From positions 62,001 to 126,000 of the forward strand of contig WRPH01000001.1 in the NCBI GenBank assembly GCA_009773375.1: a stretch of DNA of 64,000 bases, read 5' to 3'. A model generated the notes under the pieces. It was not told the origin of the DNA and did not search any database. It saw only the letters and a program-made list of their open reading frames with translations. How positions within the stretch are numbered: position 1 is the stretch's first letter; each line of letters begins with the position of its first letter. Source of the stretch: Paracoccaceae bacterium (GTDB lineage Bacteria > Pseudomonadota > Alphaproteobacteria > Rhodobacterales > Rhodobacteraceae). Made by a program: the position numbers and the translations under genes. This document shows positions 29,538 to 38,408 of this stretch, piece by piece.

Positions 29538-30755
29538 ATGTCGTCGATTTTGACCAACAACAGCGCCATGGTTGCCCTGCAGACCATGAAAAGCATCAAT
29601 AGCAACATGAACAAGACTCAGTCGGAAATCTCGACGGGCAAATCGGTCGCCAGCGCCAAAGACAACGCCGCCGTCTGGGCGATTTCGAAGGTAATGGAAT
29701 CCGACGTTGAAGGCTTCAAGGGGATTTCCGACAGCCTCAATCTGGGCTCGTCGACGCTGTCTGTAGCCCGTCAGGCCGCAGAAACCGTCACCGACCTTCT
29801 GACGCAGATCAAGGGCAAGATCGTTGCCGCGCAGGGCAGCAACGTTGACCGCACCAAGATCCAGACCGACATCGACGCGCTGAAGGGGCAGGTCGATTCG
29901 GTGGTTGGCGCAGCCCAGTTCAACGGGCTGAACCTGATCGACGGGTCGCAAACCTCGGTCGATATTCTGTCTTCGTTGGACCGCAGTTCTTCGGGCGTTG
30001 CCGCCTCTTCGATCACCGTCAACGCGCAAAACCTGTCGACGGGGGCCTATGCGGCAAATGACGTGTTCGGCGCCTCCACGGGCGGCACGGTTTCCACCGA
30101 TGCAGATACCTTTGTGCTGAAACTGGACAAGGCCGGCGGCACTGACGATATCACCATTCAGGACGGCGCGACCGCCTGGGCGGCGGGCGACAAGGTCAGC
30201 ATGCGGATTGGCGACAAGACCGCATCTTACACCGTGTCGACCAACGATGTTGCCAGTGGGTCCAACACCATTGCCGATCTGGTGGCGGTTGGCATGAAGA
30301 ATTCCATCGACGCGCTGGGGATTTCCGGCCTGACGGTGGACTATGATTCGGCAAGCCCCGGCCTGCTGTCGTTCACCAACGACGGCACCAAAGACCTTTC
30401 GGTCAGCGGTCAGTTCAAGAACGCCTCGTCGGGCGGGCTTGGCGCGCTTGCATCGATCGACGTTACCACCTCGGCGGGTGCCACGACCGCTTTGGGCAGC
30501 ATCGAAGCGATGGTGCAGACCTCGATTGACGCCGCTTCCGAATTTGGCTCGACCCAGAAACGGATCGACATTCAGTCGTCGTTTGTCAGCAAATTGTCCG
30601 ATGCGCTGAAATCGGGGATCGGCACCATGGTCGATGCCGACATGGAAGAAACCTCGGCCCGCCTGCAAGCGCTGCAGGTGCAACAGCAGTTGGCGACGCA
30701 ATCGCTGTCGATTGCAAACCAGCAGCCGCAGAACATCCTGGCTCTGTTCCGCTAA
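29538..30755 (+). CDS. fliC: Flagellin
   Basis: The 405-residue filament protein has conserved D0/D1 termini. The N-terminal part has LTNNSAMVALQTMKSINSNM and DNAAVWAIS; the C-terminal part has ARLQALQVQQQLATQSLSIAN, ending in LALFR. The variable, Ser/Thr/Asp/Gly-rich central region (about residues 165-300) forms the surface-exposed domain. GAAGG precedes ATG 29538. It is followed by a hairpin, then by flaF and flbT, the regulators of flagellin in this clade. Confidence 0.96.
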   Translation: MSSILTNNSAMVALQTMKSINSNMNKTQSEISTGKSVASAKDNAAVWAISKVMESDVEGFKGISDSLNLGSSTLSVARQAAETVTDLLTQIKGKIVAAQGSNVDRTKIQTDIDALKGQVDSVVGAAQFNGLNLIDGSQTSVDILSSLDRSSSGVAASSITVNAQNLSTGAYAANDVFGASTGGTVSTDADTFVLKLDKAGGTDDITIQDGATAWAAGDKVSMRIGDKTASYTVSTNDVASGSNTIADLVAVGMKNSIDALGISGLTVDYDSASPGLLSFTNDGTKDLSVSGQFKNASSGGLGALASIDVTTSAGATTALGSIEAMVQTSIDAASEFGSTQKRIDIQSSFVSKLSDALKSGIGTMVDADMEETSARLQALQVQQQLATQSLSIANQQPQNILALFR

Positions 30756-30761
30756 CGGTTC

Positions 30762-30788
30762 TGGCCGGGGGGCAACCCCCTCCGGCCA
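30762..30788 (+). terminator. Hairpin between fliC and flaF
   Basis: TGGCCGG (30762-30768) pairs with CCGGCCA (30782-30788), and the stem continues inward through a G/T wobble and three G-C pairs to a 5-nt loop. A short pyrimidine run (TTTCCTC) follows. It could end most fliC transcripts while letting some read into flaF. Confidence 0.7.
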
Positions 30789-30825
30789 TTTCCTCTGATC
30801 CTCAGATTTCCAGGAAGGAACCCCC

Positions 30826-31206
30826 GTGACAGCACATTTCACCGCTGCGCGCTCGGTCTACGCACGGCCCGAAGCGCCGCAAAAAACCCCTCGCTCGCTT
30901 GAATACGATCTGCTTGCCCGCATCACGCAGCGCTTGTCGCTGGCTTGGGCCGCACGCAAGGAAAGCTATCCCGGCCTTGTCGCGGCATTGGATGAAAATC
31001 TGCGGCTTTGGTCGACGCTGGCCTCGGATGTTTCCGATCCGGCCAACAGCCTGCCTGCCAAACTGCGGGCACAACTGTTTTACCTTTACGAATTCACCAG
31101 CCTGCACAGCCGCGCCATCCGCGAAGACAAAGGCTCGGTCGAGGTTCTGGTCGATATCAACACCGCCGTCATGCGCGGCTTGCGTGGCGATGGGGGGGCA
31201 CCATGA
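30826..31206 (+). CDS. flaF: Flagellar biosynthesis regulator FlaF
   Basis: The 126-residue helical protein matches FlaF: RSLEYDLLARITQRL near residue 24 and LPAKLRAQLFYLYEFTSLHS in the second half. In alphaproteobacteria FlaF binds flagellin and works with FlbT to control flagellin synthesis and export. The start is GTG 30826 with AAGGAA upstream. Its stop overlaps flbT (ATGA). Confidence 0.92.
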   Translation: MTAHFTAARSVYARPEAPQKTPRSLEYDLLARITQRLSLAWAARKESYPGLVAALDENLRLWSTLASDVSDPANSLPAKLRAQLFYLYEFTSLHSRAIREDKGSVEVLVDINTAVMRGLRGDGGAP

Positions 31207-31607
31207 GCGGGCTTGTCCTGAAACTTGGGCCGCACGAGCGGGTGCTGATCAACGGTGCGGTGATCGAAAACGGCGACAAGCGGTCGCGGCTGGCAATCAT
31301 GACACCGAACGCGCATATCTTGCGGCTGCGTGATGCGATCCATCCGGAAGAGGTTACCACTCCGGTGCGGCGGGTCTGCTATATCGCGCAGCTGGTGCTG
31401 TCGGGCGATGCCAATGGCAAAGATGCACGCATGCAGTTGCTGCGCGGCATCGAACAGCTTAGCCAGGTGTTGACGGATCACGACAGCCGCACGCTGTTGT
31501 CGCAAGCCACGGCGTTCGTGATGGAGGATCAGCATTATCAAGCCCTTAAATCGCCGCGTGGATTGTTGCCGCGCGAGGAGCGGTTGTTTGCCGCGCACCT
31601 GACATGA
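31203..31607 (+). CDS. flbT: Flagellin mRNA regulator FlbT
   Basis: The 134-residue protein matches FlbT: LKLGPHERVLINGAVIENG near the start and PVRRVCYIAQLVLSGD in the middle. FlbT acts post-transcriptionally on flagellin mRNA, destabilising it in Caulobacter when assembly is blocked. The 5' leader and the fliC/flaF hairpin are the natural places to look for its target here. It overlaps flaF and the DUF1217 gene by 4 bp each. Confidence 0.93.
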   Translation: MSGLVLKLGPHERVLINGAVIENGDKRSRLAIMTPNAHILRLRDAIHPEEVTTPVRRVCYIAQLVLSGDANGKDARMQLLRGIEQLSQVLTDHDSRTLLSQATAFVMEDQHYQALKSPRGLLPREERLFAAHLT

Positions 31608-32422
31608 CCTACGCCCCAGCCCTTCCGCTTGGCGGCTATGCTGGCTGGGCGTTTCTGAAACGAACCATGACCAGCCAGACGGCTGCCTTCAACACCGCGC
31701 CTGATCTGAAAAGCGACGAGGCTTATTTCCGAGCCAAGATCGGTCAGATCAACACAGCCGAGCAGTTGGTTGCCGACCGGCGCTTGTTGAAGGTGGCTCT
31801 GGGGGCCTTCGGGCTTGAAAAAGACATCGACAACAAGTTCTTCATCCAGAAAGTGTTACAGGACGGCACGCTGAAAACTGGTACTTTGGCCAATAAATTG
31901 GCCGACAAACAGTATCAGAAACTCTCGGCGGCCTTCGGGTTCGGCGATTTCGCGGTGCCCAGCACCAAGGTTTCCACTTTTCCGGACAAGATCATCAGCG
32001 CCTATCGCGCCCGCCAGTTTGAGGTGGCTGTGGGCGAACAAAGCCCCGATCTTCGCCTGGCCCTGAACGTGCAACGCGAATTGCCCGGCATCGCGGACAA
32101 GGCGACCAGCAGTGAAAACGTCAAGTGGTTCACTGTGCTGGGCAATGCCCCACTGCGCAAGGTGTTCGAAAAGGCGCTTGGGCTGCCCAGCAGCATAGGC
32201 GCGCTGGATCTGGATCAGCAATTGCAGGCGTTCAAAGACAAGGCGAAATCCCAGACCGGCAGCGACACCGTCAGCCAATTCAGCGACCCAGCCAAGCTGG
32301 AGGGGCTGGTGCGGCGGTTCCTGCTGCGATCAGAGGCGGCAAGTTTTGCGCAATCGGGCGCGGGAAATGCCTCGCTGCAATTGATGCAACAGGCGGCCAG
32401 CGCCGCGCGGTATCGGTTCTAG
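31604..32422 (+). CDS. DUF1217-family flagellar-cluster protein
   Basis: The 272-residue protein contains the DUF1217 pattern. It has EAYFRAKIGQINTAEQLVADRRLLKVALGAF-like helices (residues about 39-70) and a later RQFEVAVGEQSPDLRLALN segment. Members are found beside flaF/flbT in alphaproteobacteria and have no established molecular role. It is soluble, with no signal peptide. It is coupled to flbT by ATGA overlap and is convergent with fliI. Confidence 0.8.
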   Translation: MTYAPALPLGGYAGWAFLKRTMTSQTAAFNTAPDLKSDEAYFRAKIGQINTAEQLVADRRLLKVALGAFGLEKDIDNKFFIQKVLQDGTLKTGTLANKLADKQYQKLSAAFGFGDFAVPSTKVSTFPDKIISAYRARQFEVAVGEQSPDLRLALNVQRELPGIADKATSSENVKWFTVLGNAPLRKVFEKALGLPSSIGALDLDQQLQAFKDKAKSQTGSDTVSQFSDPAKLEGLVRRFLLRSEAASFAQSGAGNASLQLMQQAASAARYRF

Positions 32423-32495
32423 CCGGGTTTTCCGGATTGATAAACCGCAACGACGCCTTCGGCTGGCACAATGTCAGCTGCCTGTTCAAATCACT

Positions 32496-33803
32496 TCACA
32501 CTGCGCCCAAGACGGCGGCCAGACGGGTAAAACTCCCCGCCACGCCATCCGCCGGGGCATCTTCGGCCAGAAACGCATCCAGCATCGGCCAGACCCTGAT
32601 CGCGGCATCGACCAGCGGGTCGGAACCTTTGGCATAAAGCCCTGCCTGAATCATCATTTCGGCCCGGCCCCAAGCCCCAAGTAACTGCCGCGCCTTGGCA
32701 ATCAACTCGTTTTCAGCAGTTGAAGCTGCCTCAGGCAAGCTGCGCGACACCGACCGCAAAAGATCAATGGCGGGATAGCGGCCACGTTCGGCAATCTTGC
32801 GATCCATCACCACATGGCCATCCAGCACACCGCGCAGAATATCGGCGATGGTTTCCTCCATATCCGACCCGGCAACCAGCACCGAAAATACCGCCGTGAT
32901 ATCGCCTTCGCCCTCTGGCCCCGGACCAGCCCGTTCGGCCAGCGACATGATCGCCTGCGCAACCGAGGGGGGATAGCCTTTCAGCGCTGCGGTTTCGCCC
33001 GAAGCCAGGGCCACCTCGCGATGGGCCTCGGCAAATCGGGTGATCGAATCGGCCAGAAACAACACATGCAGCCCCTGTGCGCGAAAATGTTCTGCCACCG
33101 TCATCGCCGCCATCGCGCAACGCCGCCGCGCCAGCGCCGATTGATCCGATGTCGCCGTCACCAGAACTGAGCGTTTCATGCCCTCTGGCCCCAGCACACG
33201 TTCGACAAATTCCCGCAGCTCGCGCCCGCGTTCACCGACCAGCGCGATCACCACCACATCAGCCTCGACCCCACGGGCGAATTTCGCCAGCAGCGAAGAT
33301 TTGCCCACGCCCGAGCCAGCAAACAGACCGATGCGCTGGCCGCGCACCAGGGGCAGCATCGTATCGAAAATCGCCACCCCGGTTGACACCCGCTCACCCA
33401 GCCGCCGCCGCTTGGCTGCAGGCGGGGCTTCGGCGCGAAGGGATCGCGAAATCGGCCCTCGAAACAATGGCTTACCATCCATCGGCCTGCCATAGGGGTC
33501 CACGATGCGGCCAATCCAGCTGTCATCCGGCGCGATGTCGGAGGCCCCGGCAAGCATCACCTCGGTTCCGATCCGCAGCCCTTCCGGCGGGCCTTCGGTC
33601 AGCACCGTCACGCCACCGGCGGACAGGTTCAGCACCTCGCCACCCAAAACGCCGCCAATCAGCACCCGGTCCCCCAGCCGCGCCGTTTGCTCCAGCCCGA
33701 CCACCCGCACTGTGCCGCGCGCTACTTCAGCAACGCGCCCCAACCGGGCCGCCACCACAATCGTCGCAATTTCTGCGCAGAGCGTATCAAAAACATGGTT
33801 CAT
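32496..33803 (-). CDS. fliI: Flagellar export ATPase FliI
   Basis: The 435-residue ATPase energises the flagellar type III export apparatus with FliH and FliJ. It has the Walker A motif GLFAGSGVGKSSLL (about residues 158-171), GERGRELREF, the Walker B segment LHVLFLADSITRFAEA and the F-type-ATPase-like C-terminal half. ATG 33801-33803 is preceded by CGGAGAA. fliH and fliJ are not in the window. It is divergent from flgB, sharing a promoter region of 82 bp. Confidence 0.95.
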   Translation of the reverse strand: MNHVFDTLCAEIATIVVAARLGRVAEVARGTVRVVGLEQTARLGDRVLIGGVLGGEVLNLSAGGVTVLTEGPPEGLRIGTEVMLAGASDIAPDDSWIGRIVDPYGRPMDGKPLFRGPISRSLRAEAPPAAKRRRLGERVSTGVAIFDTMLPLVRGQRIGLFAGSGVGKSSLLAKFARGVEADVVVIALVGERGRELREFVERVLGPEGMKRSVLVTATSDQSALARRRCAMAAMTVAEHFRAQGLHVLFLADSITRFAEAHREVALASGETAALKGYPPSVAQAIMSLAERAGPGPEGEGDITAVFSVLVAGSDMEETIADILRGVLDGHVVMDRKIAERGRYPAIDLLRSVSRSLPEAASTAENELIAKARQLLGAWGRAEMMIQAGLYAKGSDPLVDAAIRVWPMLDAFLAEDAPADGVAGSFTRLAAVLGAV

Positions 33804-33850
33804 CGGATTCTCCGTTTGTTCCCCGCTTACCCTTTCTAAAGGAATCACCG

Positions 33851-33865
33851 TTAAGCCTTGGTGAA
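33851..33865 (+). promoter_or_regulatory. CtrA-box-like motif upstream of flgB
   Basis: TTAA-N7-TGAA (33851-33854 and 33862-33865) lies in the 82-bp gap between divergent fliI and flgB. The core resembles the motifs at 28647 and 29370, and all three share a CTTG within the spacer. Confidence 0.45.
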
Positions 33866-33885
33866 GCGACCAAGGGAGAATCCCG

Positions 33886-34269
33886 ATGTTTGAAAAACTT
33901 GAACTGACCAGAATGGCACAAGACATGGCGGCGCGCGCCGGCGCTCGGATGGGGGTGATTGCCCGCAACGTCGCCAATGCCGACACGCCCGGTTTTCAGG
34001 CGATGGACTTGCCATCCTTTGCCGAAACCTATCAAGACCGGGAAGGCGCGATGCGGGCCAGTCGTGCGGGCCACTTCGGCACCACAGATCAGCCGCAAGA
34101 CCCGCAGGTGCGCCGGGTAAAAGGCGCGGGCGCACCGAATGGCAACACCGTTTCGCTGGAACAGGAAATGGTAAAAACGGCCAGCGTCCGCCAAGACCAT
34201 GAAATGGCCTTGGCGATCTATCGCAACACCTCTGACATCATCCGCGCCAGCCTTGGCCGGAATCGGTAG
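33886..34269 (+). CDS. flgB: Flagellar proximal rod protein FlgB
   Basis: The 127-residue rod protein has the rod/hook N-terminal pattern with ARNVANADTPGFQAMD around residues 26-41 and a C-terminal helix. It forms part of the proximal rod in the periplasm and is exported by the flagellar apparatus without a cleaved signal. It opens the operon flgB-flgC-fliE-fliQ-flgF-flgG-flgA-flgH-fliL. Confidence 0.95.
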   Translation: MFEKLELTRMAQDMAARAGARMGVIARNVANADTPGFQAMDLPSFAETYQDREGAMRASRAGHFGTTDQPQDPQVRRVKGAGAPNGNTVSLEQEMVKTASVRQDHEMALAIYRNTSDIIRASLGRNR

Positions 34270-34278
34270 GGGGGATAG

Positions 34279-34659
34279 ATGAACGATCTGACCACCTCGT
34301 TGTCTCTCGCCGCCTCTGGAATGGAGGCGCAGGCGCAGCGGCTACGGCATGTCTCCGAAAACATCGCCAATGCCGACACCCCCGGATACCACCGCAAAAT
34401 CGTTGGTTTCCAAGAGGCTATGGATTCTGGCCTGGTTGAAACCACGCCGGTTCATCTGGATCAGACCGCGCTGGAAAGCGTCTATGATCCAGGCAATCCG
34501 CTTGCGGATGAAAGCGGTCACTATGATGGATCGAACGTCGATCTGGTGATCGAAATCGCTGACGCGCGCGAAGCGCAGCGCAGCTACGAGGCAAACCTCA
34601 AACTGTTCGATCAGGCAAGGCAGATGACCAGCAGCCTGTTTGAACTTTTGCGCCGATAA
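34279..34659 (+). CDS. flgC: Flagellar proximal rod protein FlgC
   Basis: The 126-residue rod protein has SLAASGMEAQAQRLRHVSEN followed by IANADTPGYHRK near the N-terminus. Its C-terminus, EAQRSYEANLKLFDQARQM, is the typical rod-protein helix. It is 9 bp after flgB. Confidence 0.95.
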   Translation: MNDLTTSLSLAASGMEAQAQRLRHVSENIANADTPGYHRKIVGFQEAMDSGLVETTPVHLDQTALESVYDPGNPLADESGHYDGSNVDLVIEIADAREAQRSYEANLKLFDQARQMTSSLFELLRR

Positions 34660-34671
34660 AGGAGATCCAGA

Positions 34672-34962
34672 ATGGATATCAGAACGTCCCTTGCCGCCCA
34701 GACCTATGCGCAGACGCGCGCGGCGGCAGCCCCGGAACCGGGGTCGGAGAATGTGGAAACCACGATTGGCCGGATGGTCGGCAGCTTTGCCGAAACGCTG
34801 GCCAACGGCGAACAGACCGCCCGTGCAGCGATGACGGGCGGTGCTGATCCGCACGCTTTGGTGCAGGCTTTGGCCAGCTCGCAGCTTGCGGTCGAGACCG
34901 TGGCCACCGTGCGCGACAAGGTGGTCGAGGCCTATCAGGAAATCCTGAGGATGCCGGTATGA
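34672..34962 (+). CDS. fliE: MS ring-rod junction protein FliE
   Basis: The 96-residue protein joins the MS ring to the rod. The C-terminal segment ALASSQLAVETVATVRDKVVEAYQEILRMPV is the FliE hallmark, and the N-terminal half is variable. AAGGAG precedes ATG 34672. It overlaps fliQ by 4 bp (ATGA). Confidence 0.92.
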   Translation: MDIRTSLAAQTYAQTRAAAAPEPGSENVETTIGRMVGSFAETLANGEQTARAAMTGGADPHALVQALASSQLAVETVATVRDKVVEAYQEILRMPV

Positions 34963-35225
34963 CCGACCAGTCGATTTACGACATCCTGCGTCAAGGCCTG
35001 TGGACAGCCGTGCTGATGTCGGCCCCGCTTTTGGCGGTGGCGCTGGTGACGGGGGTTGTGATCGGCTTGTTTCAGGCCCTGACCTCGATTCAGGAAAACA
35101 CTCTGACCTTCGTGCCGAAAGTCGGTGCGATGCTGGTGGTGTTCTGGGCCTCGATGAGCTTCATGACGGCGACGCTGGTGGCCTTCTTTCAGGACCGCAT
35201 CATCCCGATGGTTGCAGGAGGTTAA
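34959..35225 (+). CDS. fliQ: Flagellar export gate protein FliQ
   Basis: The 88-residue inner-membrane protein has two hydrophobic segments (about residues 16-38 and 51-75) separated by the conserved loop SIQENTLTFVPK. It is part of the FliPQR export gate. fliP and fliR are not in the window, so the export genes are split between loci in this genome. Confidence 0.95.
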   Translation: MTDQSIYDILRQGLWTAVLMSAPLLAVALVTGVVIGLFQALTSIQENTLTFVPKVGAMLVVFWASMSFMTATLVAFFQDRIIPMVAGG

Positions 35226-35226
35226 G

Positions 35227-35937
35227 ATGGATGCCGCAGGCTATACCACGCTGACCCGCCAATCCGGCCTGATGCGCGAAATGCAGGTGGTGGCGAACAA
35301 TATCGCCAATATCTCGACCACAGGATTTCGCCGGGAAGGTGTTGTTTTTGAAGAGTATATCGCCGGGATGCAAAGCGGCCCGTCGCTGTCGATGGCCACC
35401 GGGGATGGCCGTGTGGTTGATCTGTCGCAGGCCGGAATCAGCCAGACCGGCGGGTCCTTCGATTTCGCCATTCAGGGCGAGGGCTTCTTTCAGATCGAAA
35501 TGCCCGATGGCCCAAGGTTGACACGGGCGGGCAGTTTCACCCCCTCGGCGACCGGGGAATTGGTGAATAACGACGGCTATCGTCTGCTGGACGCAGGCGG
35601 CGCGCCGGTGTTCGTGCCGCCCGACGCCACCAATGTGGCGCTGTCGCAGGATGGCACACTTTCGGCGGAGGGCGCACCTCTGGCCAAAATCGGCCTGTGG
35701 CAACCCAGCGACCCGCTGAGCCTGCAACATCAGGCAGGCACGCTGTTTTCGGCCAATGCGGTCGAGCCGGCTTCGGGCGGGGTGATCATGCAGGGCTATC
35801 TGGAAGACAGCAACGTCCAGCCCGTGCAGGAAATCGCCCGGATGATCGAGGTGCAACGCGCCTACGAACTGGGCCAAAGCTTCATGGATCAGGAAGACAA
35901 ACGCATGCGCGGCGTCATTGACACGCTGGGCCGATAG
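35227..35937 (+). CDS. flgF: Flagellar rod protein FlgF
   Basis: The 236-residue proximal rod protein has the N-terminal motif VVANNIANISTTGFRREGV and the C-terminal QRAYELGQSFMDQEDKR segment. It is shorter than distal rod FlgG and diverges in the middle as expected. ATG 35227 has GGAGG upstream, the end of which overlaps the fliQ stop region. Confidence 0.92.
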   Translation: MDAAGYTTLTRQSGLMREMQVVANNIANISTTGFRREGVVFEEYIAGMQSGPSLSMATGDGRVVDLSQAGISQTGGSFDFAIQGEGFFQIEMPDGPRLTRAGSFTPSATGELVNNDGYRLLDAGGAPVFVPPDATNVALSQDGTLSAEGAPLAKIGLWQPSDPLSLQHQAGTLFSANAVEPASGGVIMQGYLEDSNVQPVQEIARMIEVQRAYELGQSFMDQEDKRMRGVIDTLGR

Positions 35938-35946
35938 GAGACGAAA

Positions 35947-36732
35947 ATGAACGCGCTTCAAATTGCCGCCTCGGGGATGAGCGCCCAACAGATGCGGGTC
36001 GATGTGGTGGCCCATAACCTCGCCAACATGTCTACCACCGGCTATAATCCGCGCCGCGCCGACTTTGCCGACCTGCATTATCAACAGCTTGCGCGGCCCG
36101 GAACGGTTTCGGCGCAGGATGGGTCGATGCTGCCGACCGGGGTGCAGCTGGGGCTTGGGGTGCGGCCCGCCTCGGTTTCGGCGGTGCTGGGCCAGGGCAC
36201 GCTGACCGAGACCGGCGGCGATCTGGACGTGGCAATCGAGGGCAGCGGTTATCTGGAGGTGACTCTTCCATCGGGAACACCTGCCTATACCCGCGATGGC
36301 GCGCTGCAACGCACCGCTGATGGGCTGATCGTAACCGCCGACGGCTATCAGGTCGCCCCCGGCATCACCATTCCGTCGGATGCGCGCGAAGTGGCGATCA
36401 ATGCGGATGGCGAGGTTTACGCGTTTTTCACTGATCAGGTGCAGCCGCAACTGCTGGGGCAGTTCAATCTTGTCGGCTTCAGCAATGCCAAGGGGCTGGA
36501 GGCGATGGGCTCGAATCTGTTTCTGGAAAGTCCGGCCTCTGGCCCGGCGATGGTCGGCACGCCGGGGCTGGATGGTTTGGGGATGCTTCGGCAGAATTAT
36601 CTGGAGGAAAGCACCGTCGACTCGGTCCGCGAAGTCACCGAGCTGATCAAGGCGCAGCGTGGCTACGAGTTGAACGCCAAGGTGATCACCGCCGTTGATC
36701 AAATGCTGTCCGCCACGACGCAGGTGCGGTGA
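35947..36732 (+). CDS. flgG: Flagellar distal rod protein FlgG
   Basis: The 261-residue distal rod protein has MSAQQMRVDVVAHNLANMST near the start and QNYLEESTVDSVREVTELI and QRGYELNAKVI at the end, all typical FlgG signatures. AGGAG precedes the ATG. Its TGA shares a base with the flgA start. Confidence 0.96.
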   Translation: MNALQIAASGMSAQQMRVDVVAHNLANMSTTGYNPRRADFADLHYQQLARPGTVSAQDGSMLPTGVQLGLGVRPASVSAVLGQGTLTETGGDLDVAIEGSGYLEVTLPSGTPAYTRDGALQRTADGLIVTADGYQVAPGITIPSDAREVAINADGEVYAFFTDQVQPQLLGQFNLVGFSNAKGLEAMGSNLFLESPASGPAMVGTPGLDGLGMLRQNYLEESTVDSVREVTELIKAQRGYELNAKVITAVDQMLSATTQVR

Positions 36733-37148
36733 TGTGGCGGCTCGCGCTGCTTTTGCTGCCGCTGCCCGCGTTGGCTGACAGCCTTGTCGCCACCCGCACG
36801 ATCCGCGCGCACAGCCAACTATCGGCCGATGACATGACGCTGGTGGCGATGGAAATCCCCGAGGCGCTGTCCGATCCCGCCACCGCCATCGGCCTTGAAA
36901 CCCGCGTGGCAATCTATGCCGGCAAGCCGATTCAGGCGCAGGATCTTGGACCCAGCACGGTGATTGAACGCAACCAGATCATCTCGCTGACCTACCGTGC
37001 CGGGGGTCTGCGAATCCTGACCGAGGGCCGCGCGCTTGGCCGGGGCGGGGTGGGCGAGATGATTGAAGTGATGAACCTGACCTCGCGCACCAAGGTCTCG
37101 GGCCAGATCGGTGCCGATGGCATGGTGTATGTCGGCCCCCCTTCCTGA
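36732..37148 (+). CDS. flgA: Flagellar P-ring assembly chaperone FlgA
   Basis: The 138-residue periplasmic protein has a signal peptide (MWRLALLLLPLPALA) and the SAF-type C-terminal domain with GRALGRGGVGEMIEVMNL and TSRTKVSGQIG. FlgA helps FlgI assemble the P ring. It is the short alphaproteobacterial form lacking the extra N-terminal domain of enteric FlgA. An in-frame GTG three bases upstream is an alternative start. flgI is not in the window. Confidence 0.9.
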   Translation: MWRLALLLLPLPALADSLVATRTIRAHSQLSADDMTLVAMEIPEALSDPATAIGLETRVAIYAGKPIQAQDLGPSTVIERNQIISLTYRAGGLRILTEGRALGRGGVGEMIEVMNLTSRTKVSGQIGADGMVYVGPPS

Positions 37149-37159
37149 AGGACAAAACC

Positions 37160-37879
37160 ATGCGTTATATGTTGTTTTCCCTGCTGTTTCTGACCGCCTG
37201 CGCCCGAATGGATCAGGTCGGCCGCGCCCCGGATTTTTCGCCGCTGGAGGGCAGCTATCAGCATCACGCGATGTATTCGACGCCGATGCCGGAAAATGCC
37301 GAGCCTGACGGCCCGACCGATGCGTCATCGCTGTGGACGGCCGGGCGCAGCTCTCTGTTCGGCGACCGCCGCGCCACAAGGTCGGGTGATATCCTGACGG
37401 TGGTGATCGAGATCGACGATAGTGCCGAAATCAAGAACACCTCGGGGCGGAGCCGGGCCGGGTCTGATACCATGGCCATAGGGTCGCTGTTTGGCGTGCC
37501 GGAACGGCTGAACCGCGACATGCCTGTGGGATCAAGCCTGGACAGCGCCGTCGATACCTCGTCGGCATCGGCTTACAAGGGTGACGGCTCGGTGAAGCGC
37601 AATGAAAAGCTGACGCTTCGGGTCGCAGCAACCGTGGTGGAGGAATTGCCGAACGGCGTGCTGCGGATCGAAGGCCAACAAGAGGTGCGGGTCAATTTTG
37701 AACTGCGCGAGTTGCTGGTCACCGGCTATGTCCGCCCGATCGACATCTCGCGGCAGAACGAAATCACCTACGACAAGATCGCGGGCGCGCGGATTTCTTA
37801 CGGCGGGCGCGGCCAGATCACCGATGTGCAGCAACCCCGCTATGGTCAGCAGGTTGCCGACGTTCTTTTACCGTTCTGA
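37160..37879 (+). CDS. flgH: Flagellar L-ring lipoprotein FlgH
   Basis: The 239-residue outer-membrane lipoprotein has a short lipobox (LFLTAC, about residues 9-14). The L-ring core has SSLFGDRRATRSGDILTV and a C-terminal segment VRPIDISRQNEITYDKIA ahead of ISYGGRG. It forms the L ring around the rod. GAAGGA precedes ATG 37160. Confidence 0.96.
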   Translation: MRYMLFSLLFLTACARMDQVGRAPDFSPLEGSYQHHAMYSTPMPENAEPDGPTDASSLWTAGRSSLFGDRRATRSGDILTVVIEIDDSAEIKNTSGRSRAGSDTMAIGSLFGVPERLNRDMPVGSSLDSAVDTSSASAYKGDGSVKRNEKLTLRVAATVVEELPNGVLRIEGQQEVRVNFELRELLVTGYVRPIDISRQNEITYDKIAGARISYGGRGQITDVQQPRYGQQVADVLLPF

Positions 37880-37885
37880 GGCGCC

Positions 37886-38404
37886 ATGATCCGCAAATTG
37901 CTTCCCGTTCTATTGGCCCTTGTCGGATTGGGCATCGGTGCCGGGGCAGGGCTTTTCCTGCGCCCCGCCCCCGAACCTGCCGCCGAAACCGCCAAGGATG
38001 CCCCTGGGGCCGCCGATGCCGCACATGCTGCGGAACCGGCTGATCCTGCGGCTCACGGCATCGAGGGCGACCCCAAAGTCGCGCCGGAATATGTCAAACT
38101 GAGCAACCAGTTCGTGGTGCCGGTGCTGGAAGGCGGGCAGGTCGCCTCGATGGTGATTCTGGCGCTCAGCCTGGAGGTGACGCACGGTTCCAGCGAGCCG
38201 ATCTATGCCCGCGAACCAAAGCTGCGCGATGCGTTCTTGCAGGTGCTGTTCGATCACGCCAACGCGGGCGGCTTCAAAGGGTCTTTCACCGATGGTGCCA
38301 ATCTGGTGCTGTTGCGCCGGGCCCTGCTGGAGACGGCGCAGTCCACCGTTGGCGCGATGGTGACCGACGTGCTGATCAGCGACATCGCACGGCAGGATAG
38401 CTAG
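37886..38404 (+). CDS. fliL: Flagellar basal-body protein FliL
   Basis: The 172-residue membrane protein has one N-terminal transmembrane segment (about residues 7-26), an Ala/Pro-rich linker and a C-terminal periplasmic domain with LRDAFLQVLFDHANAGGF. FliL supports the stator and motor. It is the last gene of the flgB operon and is convergent with the IclR-family gene (4 bp gap). Confidence 0.88.
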   Translation: MIRKLLPVLLALVGLGIGAGAGLFLRPAPEPAAETAKDAPGAADAAHAAEPADPAAHGIEGDPKVAPEYVKLSNQFVVPVLEGGQVASMVILALSLEVTHGSSEPIYAREPKLRDAFLQVLFDHANAGGFKGSFTDGANLVLLRRALLETAQSTVGAMVTDVLISDIARQDS

Positions 38405-38408
38405 AAGG

